Positions 55,862 through 63,223 of a DNA stretch of 64,000 bases are shown here, in pieces. Origin of the DNA: Novosphingobium sp. PP1Y (GTDB lineage: Bacteria; Pseudomonadota; Alphaproteobacteria; Sphingomonadales; Sphingomonadaceae); assembly GCF_000253255.1 (NCBI RefSeq), contig NC_015580.1:62001-126000 (forward strand). The letters are read 5' to 3'. Numbering within the stretch: position 1 is the stretch's first letter; each line of letters begins with the position of its first letter. The position numbers and the translations under genes were made by a program. The notes below the pieces were generated by a model, which was not told the DNA's origin, made no database searches, and was given only the letters and a program-made list of their open reading frames with translations.

Positions 55862-56179
55862 CTAGCTGTCGTCGCTGCCGAATTCGGCATCGGCCACGCC
55901 TGCACGGCCATAGCGGTTTTCCAGATCGTCCATCGTCTCCTCGCCGCGATAGGCGGACATGTCGATGGTTCCGCTGGTGTCCATCTGCTTCATGTGATCG
56001 ACGAGGTCGGGGGTATCGGCCGGGTTGAGGCTGTTGGACAGCTTTTCGCTCTGGTCGAGACCGAGCACCGACAGCGAACCGTTCATTGCCTCTGCGGCCA
56101 CCGACTGCGCCTGGGCTTCGGCGTCGTCCTGTTCGGCATTGATAGTTTCGGGGGCGAGATCGTCAGGGCGTTGGGTCAT
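55862..56179 (-). CDS. Acidic soluble protein, unknown function, 105 aa
   Basis: A 105-residue, very acidic protein without membrane segments or Cys: TQRPDDLAPETINAEQDDAE, then SLSVLGLDQSEKLSNSLNPA and DLVDHMKQMDTSGTIDMSAY, ending ENRYGRAGVADAEFGSDDS. I do not recognise the family. Start ATG 56179, with AAGGAG eight bases upstream. A perfect EcfG promoter consensus lies immediately upstream, so it is probably a general stress protein. Confidence 0.72.
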   Translation of the reverse strand: MTQRPDDLAPETINAEQDDAEAQAQSVAAEAMNGSLSVLGLDQSEKLSNSLNPADTPDLVDHMKQMDTSGTIDMSAYRGEETMDDLENRYGRAGVADAEFGSDDS

Positions 56180-56202
56180 CGTGAAATCTCCTTCGCTTGG
56201 GT

Positions 56203-56228
56203 AACGGCCGGGGCGCGCGGAGCGTTCC
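56203..56228 (-). promoter_or_regulatory. EcfG (general stress sigma factor) promoter, predicted
   Basis: On the minus strand GGAAC (56228-56224), 17 bases, CGTT (56206-56203). This is a full match to GGAAC-N16/17-CGTT. It is 24 bases from the ATG of the 105-aa gene (56179), leaving a short leader with the AAGGAG site. Confidence 0.7.
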
Positions 56229-56231
56229 AAG

Positions 56232-56268
56232 AAAAACGCCCCCGCCTCGGGTGAGGCAGGGGCGCTTT
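56232..56268 (-). terminator. Terminator of 3-hydroxybutyryl-CoA dehydrogenase gene
   Basis: Outer stem CGCCCC / GGGGCG and inner stem GCCTC / GAGGC, separated by single mismatched bases, around a GGGT loop; on the minus strand a TTTTT run follows. It lies between the hbd stop and the EcfG promoter of the next gene. Confidence 0.85.
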
Positions 56269-56291
56269 GCCAATGCGTCGCTGGCGTGCGG

Positions 56292-57161
56292 TCAGCGCGA
56301 GGGTACCGGCTTCTCGCCCGAGTAGTCATAGAAGCCCTTGCCGGACTTGCGACCGTACCAGCCTGCCTCGACGTACTTCTGCAGCAGCGGGGCGGGACGG
56401 TACTTGGGGTCGCCGGTGGTCGCGTGGAATACCTTCATGATCTCGTAGAGAGTGTCGAGCCCGACGAAGTCGGAAAGGGTAAGCGGGCCCATCGGGTGAT
56501 TGAGGCCGATCTTGCAGCCTGCATCGATGTCCTCGACCGAGCCCAGTCCCTCGCCCAGAACGAAGATCGCCTCGTTGAGCATCGGGCACAGGATGCGGTT
56601 GACGACGAAGCCGGGAGCGTCCCCGGCCAGTACGACCGTCTTGCCCAAGTTCTCGCCGAAGGCCTTCATGCGCTCGGTGGTGTCCTGTGAGGTGGCAAGG
56701 CCGGGGATCACTTCGACGAGGCCCATGACCGGGACCGGGTTGAAGAAGTGCAGGCCGCAGAAGCGCGTCGGATCGGGCGACTGGGCAGCCATGCGGGTGA
56801 TCGGAATGGAACTGGTGTTGGAGGCCATGATCGCGCCGTCCTTCAGCACCTTGCCGGCGGCTTCGAAGATCCTGGCCTTGATGTCCTCGCGCTCGGTTGC
56901 GGCCTCGATGATGAGGTCGCAGCCCGACATCGCGGCATAGTCGGCAACCGGGGTGATGCGCGCCAGCAGGGCGTCGGCATCCGCCTGCGTCATCTTCTCC
57001 TTGGCGACGAGCCGGGACAGGCCCTTGGCAATGCCTGCCTTGCCCTTCTCGGCATTCTCGAGCGAGATGTCGGTCAGGATGACGTCCATGCCCTTGCTCG
57101 CGACGGTCTGGGCGATGCCCGAACCCATGATACCTGCACCGATGATACCGACTGACTGCAC
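56292..57161 (-). CDS. 3-hydroxybutyryl-CoA dehydrogenase (NAD/NADP)
   Basis: A 289-residue 3-hydroxyacyl-CoA dehydrogenase, PaaH/Hbd type. VQSVGIIGAGIMGSGIAQTV is the NAD site; EAATEREDIKARIF, GLHFFNPVPVMGLVEVIPGL and PGFVVNRILCPMLNEAIFVL with CKIGLNHPMGPLTLSDFVGL are the domain ends. It interconverts acetoacetyl-CoA and (S)-3-hydroxybutyryl-CoA, the opposite stereochemistry to PhaB. The start is GTG at 57161 with GGAG upstream; the frame to 57527 is not coding. Confidence 0.92.
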   Translation of the reverse strand: MQSVGIIGAGIMGSGIAQTVASKGMDVILTDISLENAEKGKAGIAKGLSRLVAKEKMTQADADALLARITPVADYAAMSGCDLIIEAATEREDIKARIFEAAGKVLKDGAIMASNTSSIPITRMAAQSPDPTRFCGLHFFNPVPVMGLVEVIPGLATSQDTTERMKAFGENLGKTVVLAGDAPGFVVNRILCPMLNEAIFVLGEGLGSVEDIDAGCKIGLNHPMGPLTLSDFVGLDTLYEIMKVFHATTGDPKYRPAPLLQKYVEAGWYGRKSGKGFYDYSGEKPVPSR

Positions 57162-57247
57162 CGAAAGTCTCCTCTGATGATCCCAATTCGGCGGTTGCCT
57201 AGCGGGATTGTCGCTCAGAAGGAACCTAGTCTTGGGATTAGCCGCGC

Positions 57248-57817
57248 CTAGCGGTTCTGGCCGGGCACCCAGAGCACGTCGTCGGCGCCGTTGGCGTTCA
57301 CTGCCCGGGCGAGGACGAAGAGATAGTCGCTCAACCGGTTGATGTAGGCCAGAGCCGCGGGGTTGGCGGGTTCCGCTGCAGCGAGCGCGGCGGCCCGGCG
57401 TTCTGCTGACCGGGCGGAGGCACGGGCGATGTGGACCCGCGCTGCGGCTTCGCTGCCGCCGGGCAGGATGAAGCTTTTCAGCGGGGCGATGTGTTCGTTG
57501 ATGGAGTCGATCTGCCTTTCGAGCCATTCGACCTGCGAAGGCACGATGCGCAGCGTCATCTCGCCGGGGGTGAAGTCGTCACCGGGCGTGGCAAGGTCGG
57601 CTCCCAGGTCGAACAGGTCGTTCTGGATTCGGGTGAGAGCCCCGGCATGCGGCGTATCGCCCAGGGCGCACAGGGCAAGGCCGATGGCGCAATTGGCTTC
57701 GTCCACCGCGCCGATGGCTTCCATGCGGGCAGCATGCTTGGGTAGCCGCGAGCCGTCGACAAGGCCCGTCGTGCCGTCATCGCCGGTGCGGGTATAGATC
57801 CTGTTGAGCCTGACCAA
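57248..57817 (-). CDS. Cob(I)yrinic acid a,c-diamide adenosyltransferase (PduO-type)
   Basis: A 189-residue ATP:cob(I)alamin adenosyltransferase. RIYTRTGDDGTTGLVDGSR is the ATP loop and EAIGAVDEANCAIGLAL, FILPGGSEAAARVHIARAS and NRLSDYLFVLARAVN are PduO-type. It makes adenosylcobalamin. The start is probably TTG at 57817, since no in-frame ATG precedes the TRTGDDG motif; no ribosome site is clear. It follows the HIG1-like gene by 16 bases. Confidence 0.92.
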   Translation of the reverse strand: MVRLNRIYTRTGDDGTTGLVDGSRLPKHAARMEAIGAVDEANCAIGLALCALGDTPHAGALTRIQNDLFDLGADLATPGDDFTPGEMTLRIVPSQVEWLERQIDSINEHIAPLKSFILPGGSEAAARVHIARASARSAERRAAALAAAEPANPAALAYINRLSDYLFVLARAVNANGADDVLWVPGQNR

Positions 57818-57833
57818 GGTCGTCGAACGGTTC

Positions 57834-58067
57834 TTAGCGCGCCATCGCCAGCAGCAGGGCGCAGACGAGGACTGCGGCTGCCTGGTACTTGATGCGATTG
57901 AACATCATCTTGTTCTGCAACAGCTGGTTGGGCGTCGCTCCGACCGCGTCCGGATCGCGGTTGAGGTCTTCCTTCGTGCTGTTGATGAACGCGACGATGC
58001 CGCGCACCAGGCTGACGACGACCATGATCATCAGCACGATGATAATGGGGACAAGAATATAGCTCAT
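57834..58067 (-). CDS. Small twin-transmembrane protein, HIG1-like
   Basis: A 77-residue protein with two helices (PIIIVLMIMVVVSLVRGIVA and YQAAAVLVCALLLAMAR) and a middle loop NQLLQNKMMFNRIKY like the QNKMM/RV segment of HIG1 domains. Role unknown; in mitochondria related proteins associate with respiratory complexes. Start ATG 58067 overlaps the gluQ stop by four bases (ATGA). Confidence 0.72.
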   Translation of the reverse strand: MSYILVPIIIVLMIMVVVSLVRGIVAFINSTKEDLNRDPDAVGATPNQLLQNKMMFNRIKYQAAAVLVCALLLAMAR

Positions 58068-58909
58068 GACTCGCTATCTAGGCCTCCGCAGAGCGAAATA
58101 CCAGTCGGGAACCGGTGGGCGCGCAAGGCATCCGCCAGGGCGCGGCCATCTTCGCCCGCCCGCCTGCGATCGCCCAGCGAGGGTGATCCGCGGCGCTTGG
58201 CCAGCTTCCTGCCGCCGGGTTCGACCAGCAGGGCATGGTGGTGCCAGGTCGGAACCGGCAGTTCCAGCAGCGCCTGCAACATTCGGTGAACGTGGCTTGC
58301 CGCGAAAAGGTCCGCGCCGCGGGTGACGAGGGTGATGCCGTCCGCAGCATCGTCGAGCGTGGCGGCGAGGTGATAGCTGGCGGGCAGGTCCTTGCGCAGC
58401 AGGACGACATCACCGAACCGCTCGGGCTGGGCAATCTGCGCGCCTGCCAGTTCGTCGACCCAGGTGAGCGGGCCTGCCAGTGCGGTGGCCCGGGCTACGT
58501 CGAGCCGCCAGGCTGCGCCCTCGGGATCCACCGCGCGGTCGCGGCAGGTGCCGGGATAAATGGGACCGTCAGGTCCGCTGCCGGTTGCGGCGGCTGCAAT
58601 CTCGGCGCGGGTGCAGCGGCACGGATAGAGCAGGCCCATGCGCTTGAGCGCTTCCCCGGCCTCTATGTAGCGGTCGAGGCGGCGGGACTGGTACACGACC
58701 TCGCCGTCCCACGGCAGGCCGAGCCACTCGAGGTCGCGGAAGAACTCGTCGACGAATTCGGGGCGGCTGCGCGCGCCGTCGATGTCCTCGATGCGCAGCA
58801 GGAATTGCCCGCCCCTTTCGCGCGCAAGGTCATGGGCGACCACGGCGGCAAAGGCGTGACCAAGGTGCAGCGGGCCGTTGGGGCTGGGGGCAAAGCGTGT
58901 GCGGAACAT
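58064..58909 (-). CDS. gluQ: Glutamyl-Q tRNA(Asp) synthetase
   Basis: A 281-residue truncated glutamyl-tRNA synthetase that attaches glutamate to queuosine of tRNA-Asp. RFAPSPNGPLHLGHAFAAVV gives HxGH, LRIEDIDGARSRPEF and the zinc site YPCRCTR/YPGTCRD follow, and GGRKLAKRRGSPSL is the KMSKS counterpart. It lacks the anticodon domain. Start ATG 58909 (MFRTRFAPSPNG). Confidence 0.93.
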   Translation of the reverse strand: MFRTRFAPSPNGPLHLGHAFAAVVAHDLARERGGQFLLRIEDIDGARSRPEFVDEFFRDLEWLGLPWDGEVVYQSRRLDRYIEAGEALKRMGLLYPCRCTRAEIAAAATGSGPDGPIYPGTCRDRAVDPEGAAWRLDVARATALAGPLTWVDELAGAQIAQPERFGDVVLLRKDLPASYHLAATLDDAADGITLVTRGADLFAASHVHRMLQALLELPVPTWHHHALLVEPGGRKLAKRRGSPSLGDRRRAGEDGRALADALRAHRFPTGISLCGGLDSES

Positions 58910-59076
58910 TGCGGGGAATGTCCTAACCGCATTGGCGCGTGCGACAAGGTGCGTTCGCAAGCTGTGGATTGTCGATTATACTGCATCGCACGCAGGCTTG
59001 ACGGCGACTCGCGCAAATGCTGGATTACCGGCATGCGCTGCCATCAAACCGTAATGACGGCCTGCGACAGGAGGCC

Positions 59077-59685
59077 ATGCTCAAGTCGGAGCTGATCGAG
59101 CGCGCGGCCCGTTTCCGCAGCGCGGAGGAAGATCCCTCCCGAAGTCTTTCGGACTGCCCTGCGCTGGTTCTCAATGCGGATTACACACCGCTCTCCTACT
59201 ACCCCTTAAGCCTCTGGCCCTGGCAGACCGCGATCAAGGCGGTCGTGCTGGAAAGGGTCGATATCGTCAGCAGTTACGACCGCGCGGTGCACAGCCCGAG
59301 CTGGACGATGCAGATCCCCTCGGTGATCGCGCTGCGGCAATATGTGAAGCCTTCGGAATTTCCGGCCTTCACCCGCTTCAACCTGTTCCTGCGCGATCGC
59401 TTCAGCTGCCAGTACTGCGGCAGCCCGCATAACCTGACCTTCGACCATGTGATCCCGCGCCGCCTGGGCGGCCGGACGAGCTGGGAAAACATCCTCACTG
59501 CCTGCGCCCCGTGCAATCTCAAGAAAGGCGGGCGCACGCCCAAGCAGGCGAACATGCCGCCGCTGGTGCCGCCGATCCGGCCGACGAGCTGGCAGTTGCA
59601 GGAACGGGGCAAGGGATTCCCGCCCAACTACCTGCACGAGACCTGGCGGGACTGGCTTTACTGGGATATCGAACTGGAAGAATAG
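59077..59685 (+). CDS. HNH endonuclease family protein
   Basis: A 202-residue protein with an HNH domain from about 120: LRDRFSCQYCGSPHNLTFDH, VIPRRLGGRTSWENILTACA and PCNLKKGGRTPKQANMP. The two CxxC pairs (CQYC, CAPC) bind zinc and the DH-VIPRR-NIL-pattern is the catalytic motif. The N-terminal 110 residues (LKSELIERAARFRSAEE, LADY-like LNADYTPLSYYPLSLWPWQT) are the sphingomonad/alpha-proteobacterial extension. Target unknown; it stands alone, with no restriction or phage partner in sight. The start is ATG 59077; 59017 is also open. Confidence 0.85.
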   Translation: MLKSELIERAARFRSAEEDPSRSLSDCPALVLNADYTPLSYYPLSLWPWQTAIKAVVLERVDIVSSYDRAVHSPSWTMQIPSVIALRQYVKPSEFPAFTRFNLFLRDRFSCQYCGSPHNLTFDHVIPRRLGGRTSWENILTACAPCNLKKGGRTPKQANMPPLVPPIRPTSWQLQERGKGFPPNYLHETWRDWLYWDIELEE

Positions 59686-59709
59686 TGCCTTGCCCTGCTG
59701 GGCGCAGCG

Positions 59710-61599
59710 TCAGCCCATCTTCTTGAGCAGCCACCCGAAATTGCCGCCGCCCCGCGATACGAGGCCCTGGACGACGAGTTGCTGCGTCGCCTGGGGACGG
59801 CCATGGCCGTCGACCCACAGCGAATCCTCGATCGAGACATCGCCGCCGCCGCTGCGGAATTGCCAGTAGCTGCCATCGGGCAGTGCAAGGCCCGCGCCCT
59901 GGCCATCGTCGGTGAGGGCGACGTCGATTTCGGGGCCGAGGTGGAAGCGCAGCGCATAGCCGACCTTGCCCCGCTTCCCCTTGCGACCCGAGGGCAGGAG
60001 CAGGTCTTCGCCGCGCAGTTCCGTCCCGTCGTCGCGCAGGATGAGGATGCGGCGGTGAGTCAGGCCATAACGCGCGGCATAGCCGTTGTGGCTGGCTTCG
60101 AGCCGGGTGGCGTTCGAGCCGTTTTCGTTCTGCAGCGTCTTGCGGTCGATATCGACCTGGCTGACACCCGATCCGATCATGCCGTTGATCAGGATCGCGG
60201 TGGAATTGGCATCGTCGATGGTCAGGGTCGAATGCGCCGCCGTCGCGCGCAGGCCCTGTTCGAGGCGGACCGGTACCAGCCCGCCGCCGCTGGCAGCGCC
60301 GCCGCAATTGACGATCAGGCGGTGGCCGCCGTGCGACATCTCGAAGGCGAGGGTCGAGGCGCAGCCGTAGCGGGCATGGCTCGGCATCGGCGGAGGCGCG
60401 GTGTCGAACAGCAGGATGGTCTTCTGGGCGACGGCGCGCTGGTAGCCCCACTGGCGCACGTCGCGCAAAGGACGGGTCCTCACGCCGCTGGCGGCAACCA
60501 GAGCGCTGACGTCATCGCCGTTGATCGCCCAGGCGCCCTGCCAGCTTCCCAGCGAACCGTCGCCATGGGTCAAGGCAAGGAGCGGCGGCACGAGCATTTC
60601 GATCACCCGCTCGATCGCGTCTGGCGGATCACGCCGGGTGGCCTGGTAGCAGTTGCGCAGGCGCACCAGCAGCGCGATCGATTCCATCTGTGCCAGCGGA
60701 CTGCGCGACAGCACGCCGCCGTCGTCGCCCATCAGTTCGCCCAGCGCACGGATCAGGCCGGCTTCGCCGTAGAGGCGCCGCGGACGACCGTCGGGAAGGA
60801 GCAGACCGGCGGCGATCACCGCGCACCAGCCGGCCACTTCGGCAAGGCCGTCCTCGGCGTGGTGGACCTGCCGGTCGAGCCAGCGCGCGGTTTCGTTGAT
60901 GTGGCGCAGGGTGCGCAGGCGCAGGGCCTTCTCGCCGGAAAGGATCAGCGGCGCATGGACCAGCCAGTTCATCAACCGCATGCCGGTGTGGCCGACATTC
61001 CATGCAGGCCCCTTGCCGGGCTTGGCCGGCGGTTTGGGGTTGGCCTGGAGCCATGACGTCAGGATCCGCTCGGCTACCGGAACGCCCTGTTCGCGCGGGG
61101 CGCAGGCTTCGAGATCGGTCAGCCACGAGAAGCTGTGGACCACCGATTCCAGAGGCGGCGTGACCCGCGCGGCACCATGGAAATCGACCTGCGCGATCGG
61201 CGTCTTGGCACCGTGGACCAGGAAATGCCCCGCGCGCAGGGCCGTTCCGGCGATGCGGTTGCCCGGTACGGTGTTGTTCACCGTGGCCAGCAACCGCGTC
61301 TTCGATTTCTTGCCCATCGGTGCGGTCAGCATCGTGCCCGGCACGCCAAGGCGATAGGCGAACCGGATCAGGCGTTCGCCTGCCCCCACGGCCGGCGGCG
61401 AGAAGTCGACGAGCGCCAGGGCGCGCCCCGGCTCGATCTGCTCGCCGGTCGCCACGGGCGCGTCCTCGCGCAGCTGAGGGGCAGGCGTTTCGTCCACCGT
61501 CTTGTTCACGACACCCACTTCGGTTGCTTCAGCCAGTGGAATGGCCCGGTCTTCATCCGGGTTCCAGGTCTGCGAACCGTTGTGCGTGTCCAGTGTCAC
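59710..61599 (-). CDS. Heparinase II/III family protein
   Basis: A 629-residue protein of the heparinase II/III family. The N-terminal part (about 1-150) resembles the polar, repeat-free lead region; the (alpha/alpha) toroid is about 150-390 (WLTDLEACAPREQG, NWLVHAPLILSGEKALRLRT) and the C-terminal beta sandwich about 390-629 (YQRAVAQKTILLFDTAPPPM, LAFEMSHGGHRLIVNCGGAA, THRRILILRDDG). A catalytic role is not assured, since I could not match the canonical Tyr/His pairing. The start is GTG at 61599, six bases past the rpe stop. Substrate unknown. Confidence 0.85.
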   Translation of the reverse strand: MTLDTHNGSQTWNPDEDRAIPLAEATEVGVVNKTVDETPAPQLREDAPVATGEQIEPGRALALVDFSPPAVGAGERLIRFAYRLGVPGTMLTAPMGKKSKTRLLATVNNTVPGNRIAGTALRAGHFLVHGAKTPIAQVDFHGAARVTPPLESVVHSFSWLTDLEACAPREQGVPVAERILTSWLQANPKPPAKPGKGPAWNVGHTGMRLMNWLVHAPLILSGEKALRLRTLRHINETARWLDRQVHHAEDGLAEVAGWCAVIAAGLLLPDGRPRRLYGEAGLIRALGELMGDDGGVLSRSPLAQMESIALLVRLRNCYQATRRDPPDAIERVIEMLVPPLLALTHGDGSLGSWQGAWAINGDDVSALVAASGVRTRPLRDVRQWGYQRAVAQKTILLFDTAPPPMPSHARYGCASTLAFEMSHGGHRLIVNCGGAASGGGLVPVRLEQGLRATAAHSTLTIDDANSTAILINGMIGSGVSQVDIDRKTLQNENGSNATRLEASHNGYAARYGLTHRRILILRDDGTELRGEDLLLPSGRKGKRGKVGYALRFHLGPEIDVALTDDGQGAGLALPDGSYWQFRSGGGDVSIEDSLWVDGHGRPQATQQLVVQGLVSRGGGNFGWLLKKMG

Positions 61600-61603
61600 C
61601 GTG

Positions 61604-62281
61604 TCAGTCCGTATTGTCCGGGGCGAGGCCCTTCAGCGTCCGGATGTTGGACGCATATTTCGTGGGGCCGCCGCGGAAGGTGGCGGAGCCAGCCACCAGC
61701 ACATCGGCGCCTGCGGAGACGCACAGCGGCGCCGTTTTCGCATCGACCCCGCCATCGACTTCGAGGCGGATGTCGCGACCCGACTTGTCGATCATCTTGC
61801 GCACCGCCTCGATCTTGCGAAGCTGGCTGGAGATGAAGCTCTGGCCGCCGAAGCCGGGATTGACGCTCATCACCAGGACGAGGTCGATCTCGTCGATCAG
61901 ATAGTCGAGCATCTTGGCCGGCGTTGCCGGGTTGAGCGAGATTCCGGCCTTCTTGCCGAGGTTCCTGATCGTCTGCACCGTGCGGTGCACGTGCGGGCCT
62001 GCCTCGGGATGGACGGTGATGATGTCCGCGCCGGCATCCGCGAAAGCCTCGAGGTAGCTGTCCACCGGCGAGATCATCAGGTGGACGTCGAAGGTCTTGG
62101 CGGTGTGCGGACGCAGCGCCTTCACCACGGCCGGGCCGATGGTGATGTTGGGCACGAAGTGGCCGTCCATCACGTCGACGTGGATCCAGTCGGCACCCGC
62201 TTCGTCAATGGCGCGCACTTCCTCGCCCAGGCGCGAATAGTCTGCGGACAGGATCGAGGGCGAGATCAGGGGGGCAGTCAT
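61604..62281 (-). CDS. rpe: Ribulose-phosphate 3-epimerase
   Basis: A 225-residue TIM-barrel enzyme of the pentose phosphate and Calvin cycles. LISPSILSADYSRLGEEVRA, DWIHVDVMDGHFVPNITIGP, HLMISPVDSYLEAFADAGAD, LVMSVNPGFGGQSFI and RLEVDGGVDAKTAPLCVSAG are all diagnostic. Start ATG 62281. It precedes the heparinase-like gene by a few bases. Confidence 0.97.
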   Translation of the reverse strand: MTAPLISPSILSADYSRLGEEVRAIDEAGADWIHVDVMDGHFVPNITIGPAVVKALRPHTAKTFDVHLMISPVDSYLEAFADAGADIITVHPEAGPHVHRTVQTIRNLGKKAGISLNPATPAKMLDYLIDEIDLVLVMSVNPGFGGQSFISSQLRKIEAVRKMIDKSGRDIRLEVDGGVDAKTAPLCVSAGADVLVAGSATFRGGPTKYASNIRTLKGLAPDNTD

Positions 62282-62656
62282 GGGGAAATCGAGGCTCCTT
62301 GGCTAACGATGAATAAAGCACCAGATATTGTGCGGACAAGGACGAGGAAGCCCGTTTTCCACACGCGATATTGGGTCAAGGCCCGAATAGGGACAGTTGC
62401 CGCGATGCGAAATGGGAACTTCGCTGGCCGGGTCGGATTTTTCTTCGCTATGCGTCCTTGCGCAAAACTGCCGCCTGTCTGGCAGCTTGCGCGACAATTC
62501 AGTTCGCATTCACGGCGGTCAGGCCAGATTGGCGCCAAGAATAAGGTGGAGATGACATTGCCTTGCTCTTGCGGCAATACCGCCGCGAATGGAGCGAAAT
62601 CAGTCCATTACATGGAAGCGGAAATGAACACGACCTTCCCGAAGGGATCGATCGGA
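62282..62656. other. Intergenic region between rpe and the DUF2141 gene (375 bp)
   Basis: Contains the divergent promoters. At 62460-62492 a strong imperfect palindrome: GCGCAA and TTGCGC with inner CTGCC/GGCAG around GCCTGTCT. A smaller hairpin GCGGC-aatacc-GCCGC lies near 62570-62585. No credible gene; an in-frame ATG at 62624 could extend the next gene by 11 residues. Confidence 0.6.
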
Positions 62657-63148
62657 ATGAAGAAACGACTGACTGCAGTATTCGGCGCTCTCGCCGCGAT
62701 CGGCCTGGCGACGGCTTCGCCGGCCCTTGCGCAGTACCGCAATGAAATTCGCAACGACATGAGCCATTGTACTGCGGGCTCCGGCCCGGCGGTCATGGTA
62801 ACCGTCGATGGCGTCAAGGCGTCGCAGGGCAAGCTGCGCATCCAGAGCTACCGGGCCAATTCGTCGGAGTGGCTGGCAAAGGGCAAGTGGCTCTCCCGCA
62901 TCGAGGTTCCGGCCAAGGCCGGCACGATGACCTTCTGCCTGCCCGTGCCTGACGCGGGCACCTACGGCATTGCCGTGCGCCACGACCTCAACGGCAACGG
63001 CAAGACCGACATCATGAGCGACGGCGGCGGCATGTCGAACAACCCGTCGATCAACATCTTCAACCTCGGCAAGCCGAGCTACACCAAGGTCGGCGTTCCC
63101 GTCGGCGACACCGTGAAGTCGATCCGGATCGAGATGAAGTACATGTGA
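62657..63148 (+). CDS. Secreted protein, DUF2141 family
   Basis: A 163-residue exported protein: signal peptide (KKRLTAVFGALAAIGLATAS, cut near ALAQ). The mature region has two cysteines (SHCTAG, TFCLPV) and the DUF2141 beta-sandwich: VMVTVDGVKASQGKLRIQSY, YGIAVRHDLNGNGKTDIMSD (a calcium-binding-like DxNxNxxxD segment) and GGGMSNNPSINIF. Function unknown. Start ATG 62657; the ATG at 62624 is an alternative. It is alone on the plus strand. Confidence 0.85.
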   Translation: MKKRLTAVFGALAAIGLATASPALAQYRNEIRNDMSHCTAGSGPAVMVTVDGVKASQGKLRIQSYRANSSEWLAKGKWLSRIEVPAKAGTMTFCLPVPDAGTYGIAVRHDLNGNGKTDIMSDGGGMSNNPSINIFNLGKPSYTKVGVPVGDTVKSIRIEMKYM

Positions 63149-63223
63149 TCGGCGTGCCTGCGCGGATAGAAACCTTTCAAGGACTTCCTGCCGCGCATGG
63201 TGCGACCGGGCGCTTTTCCCGGC

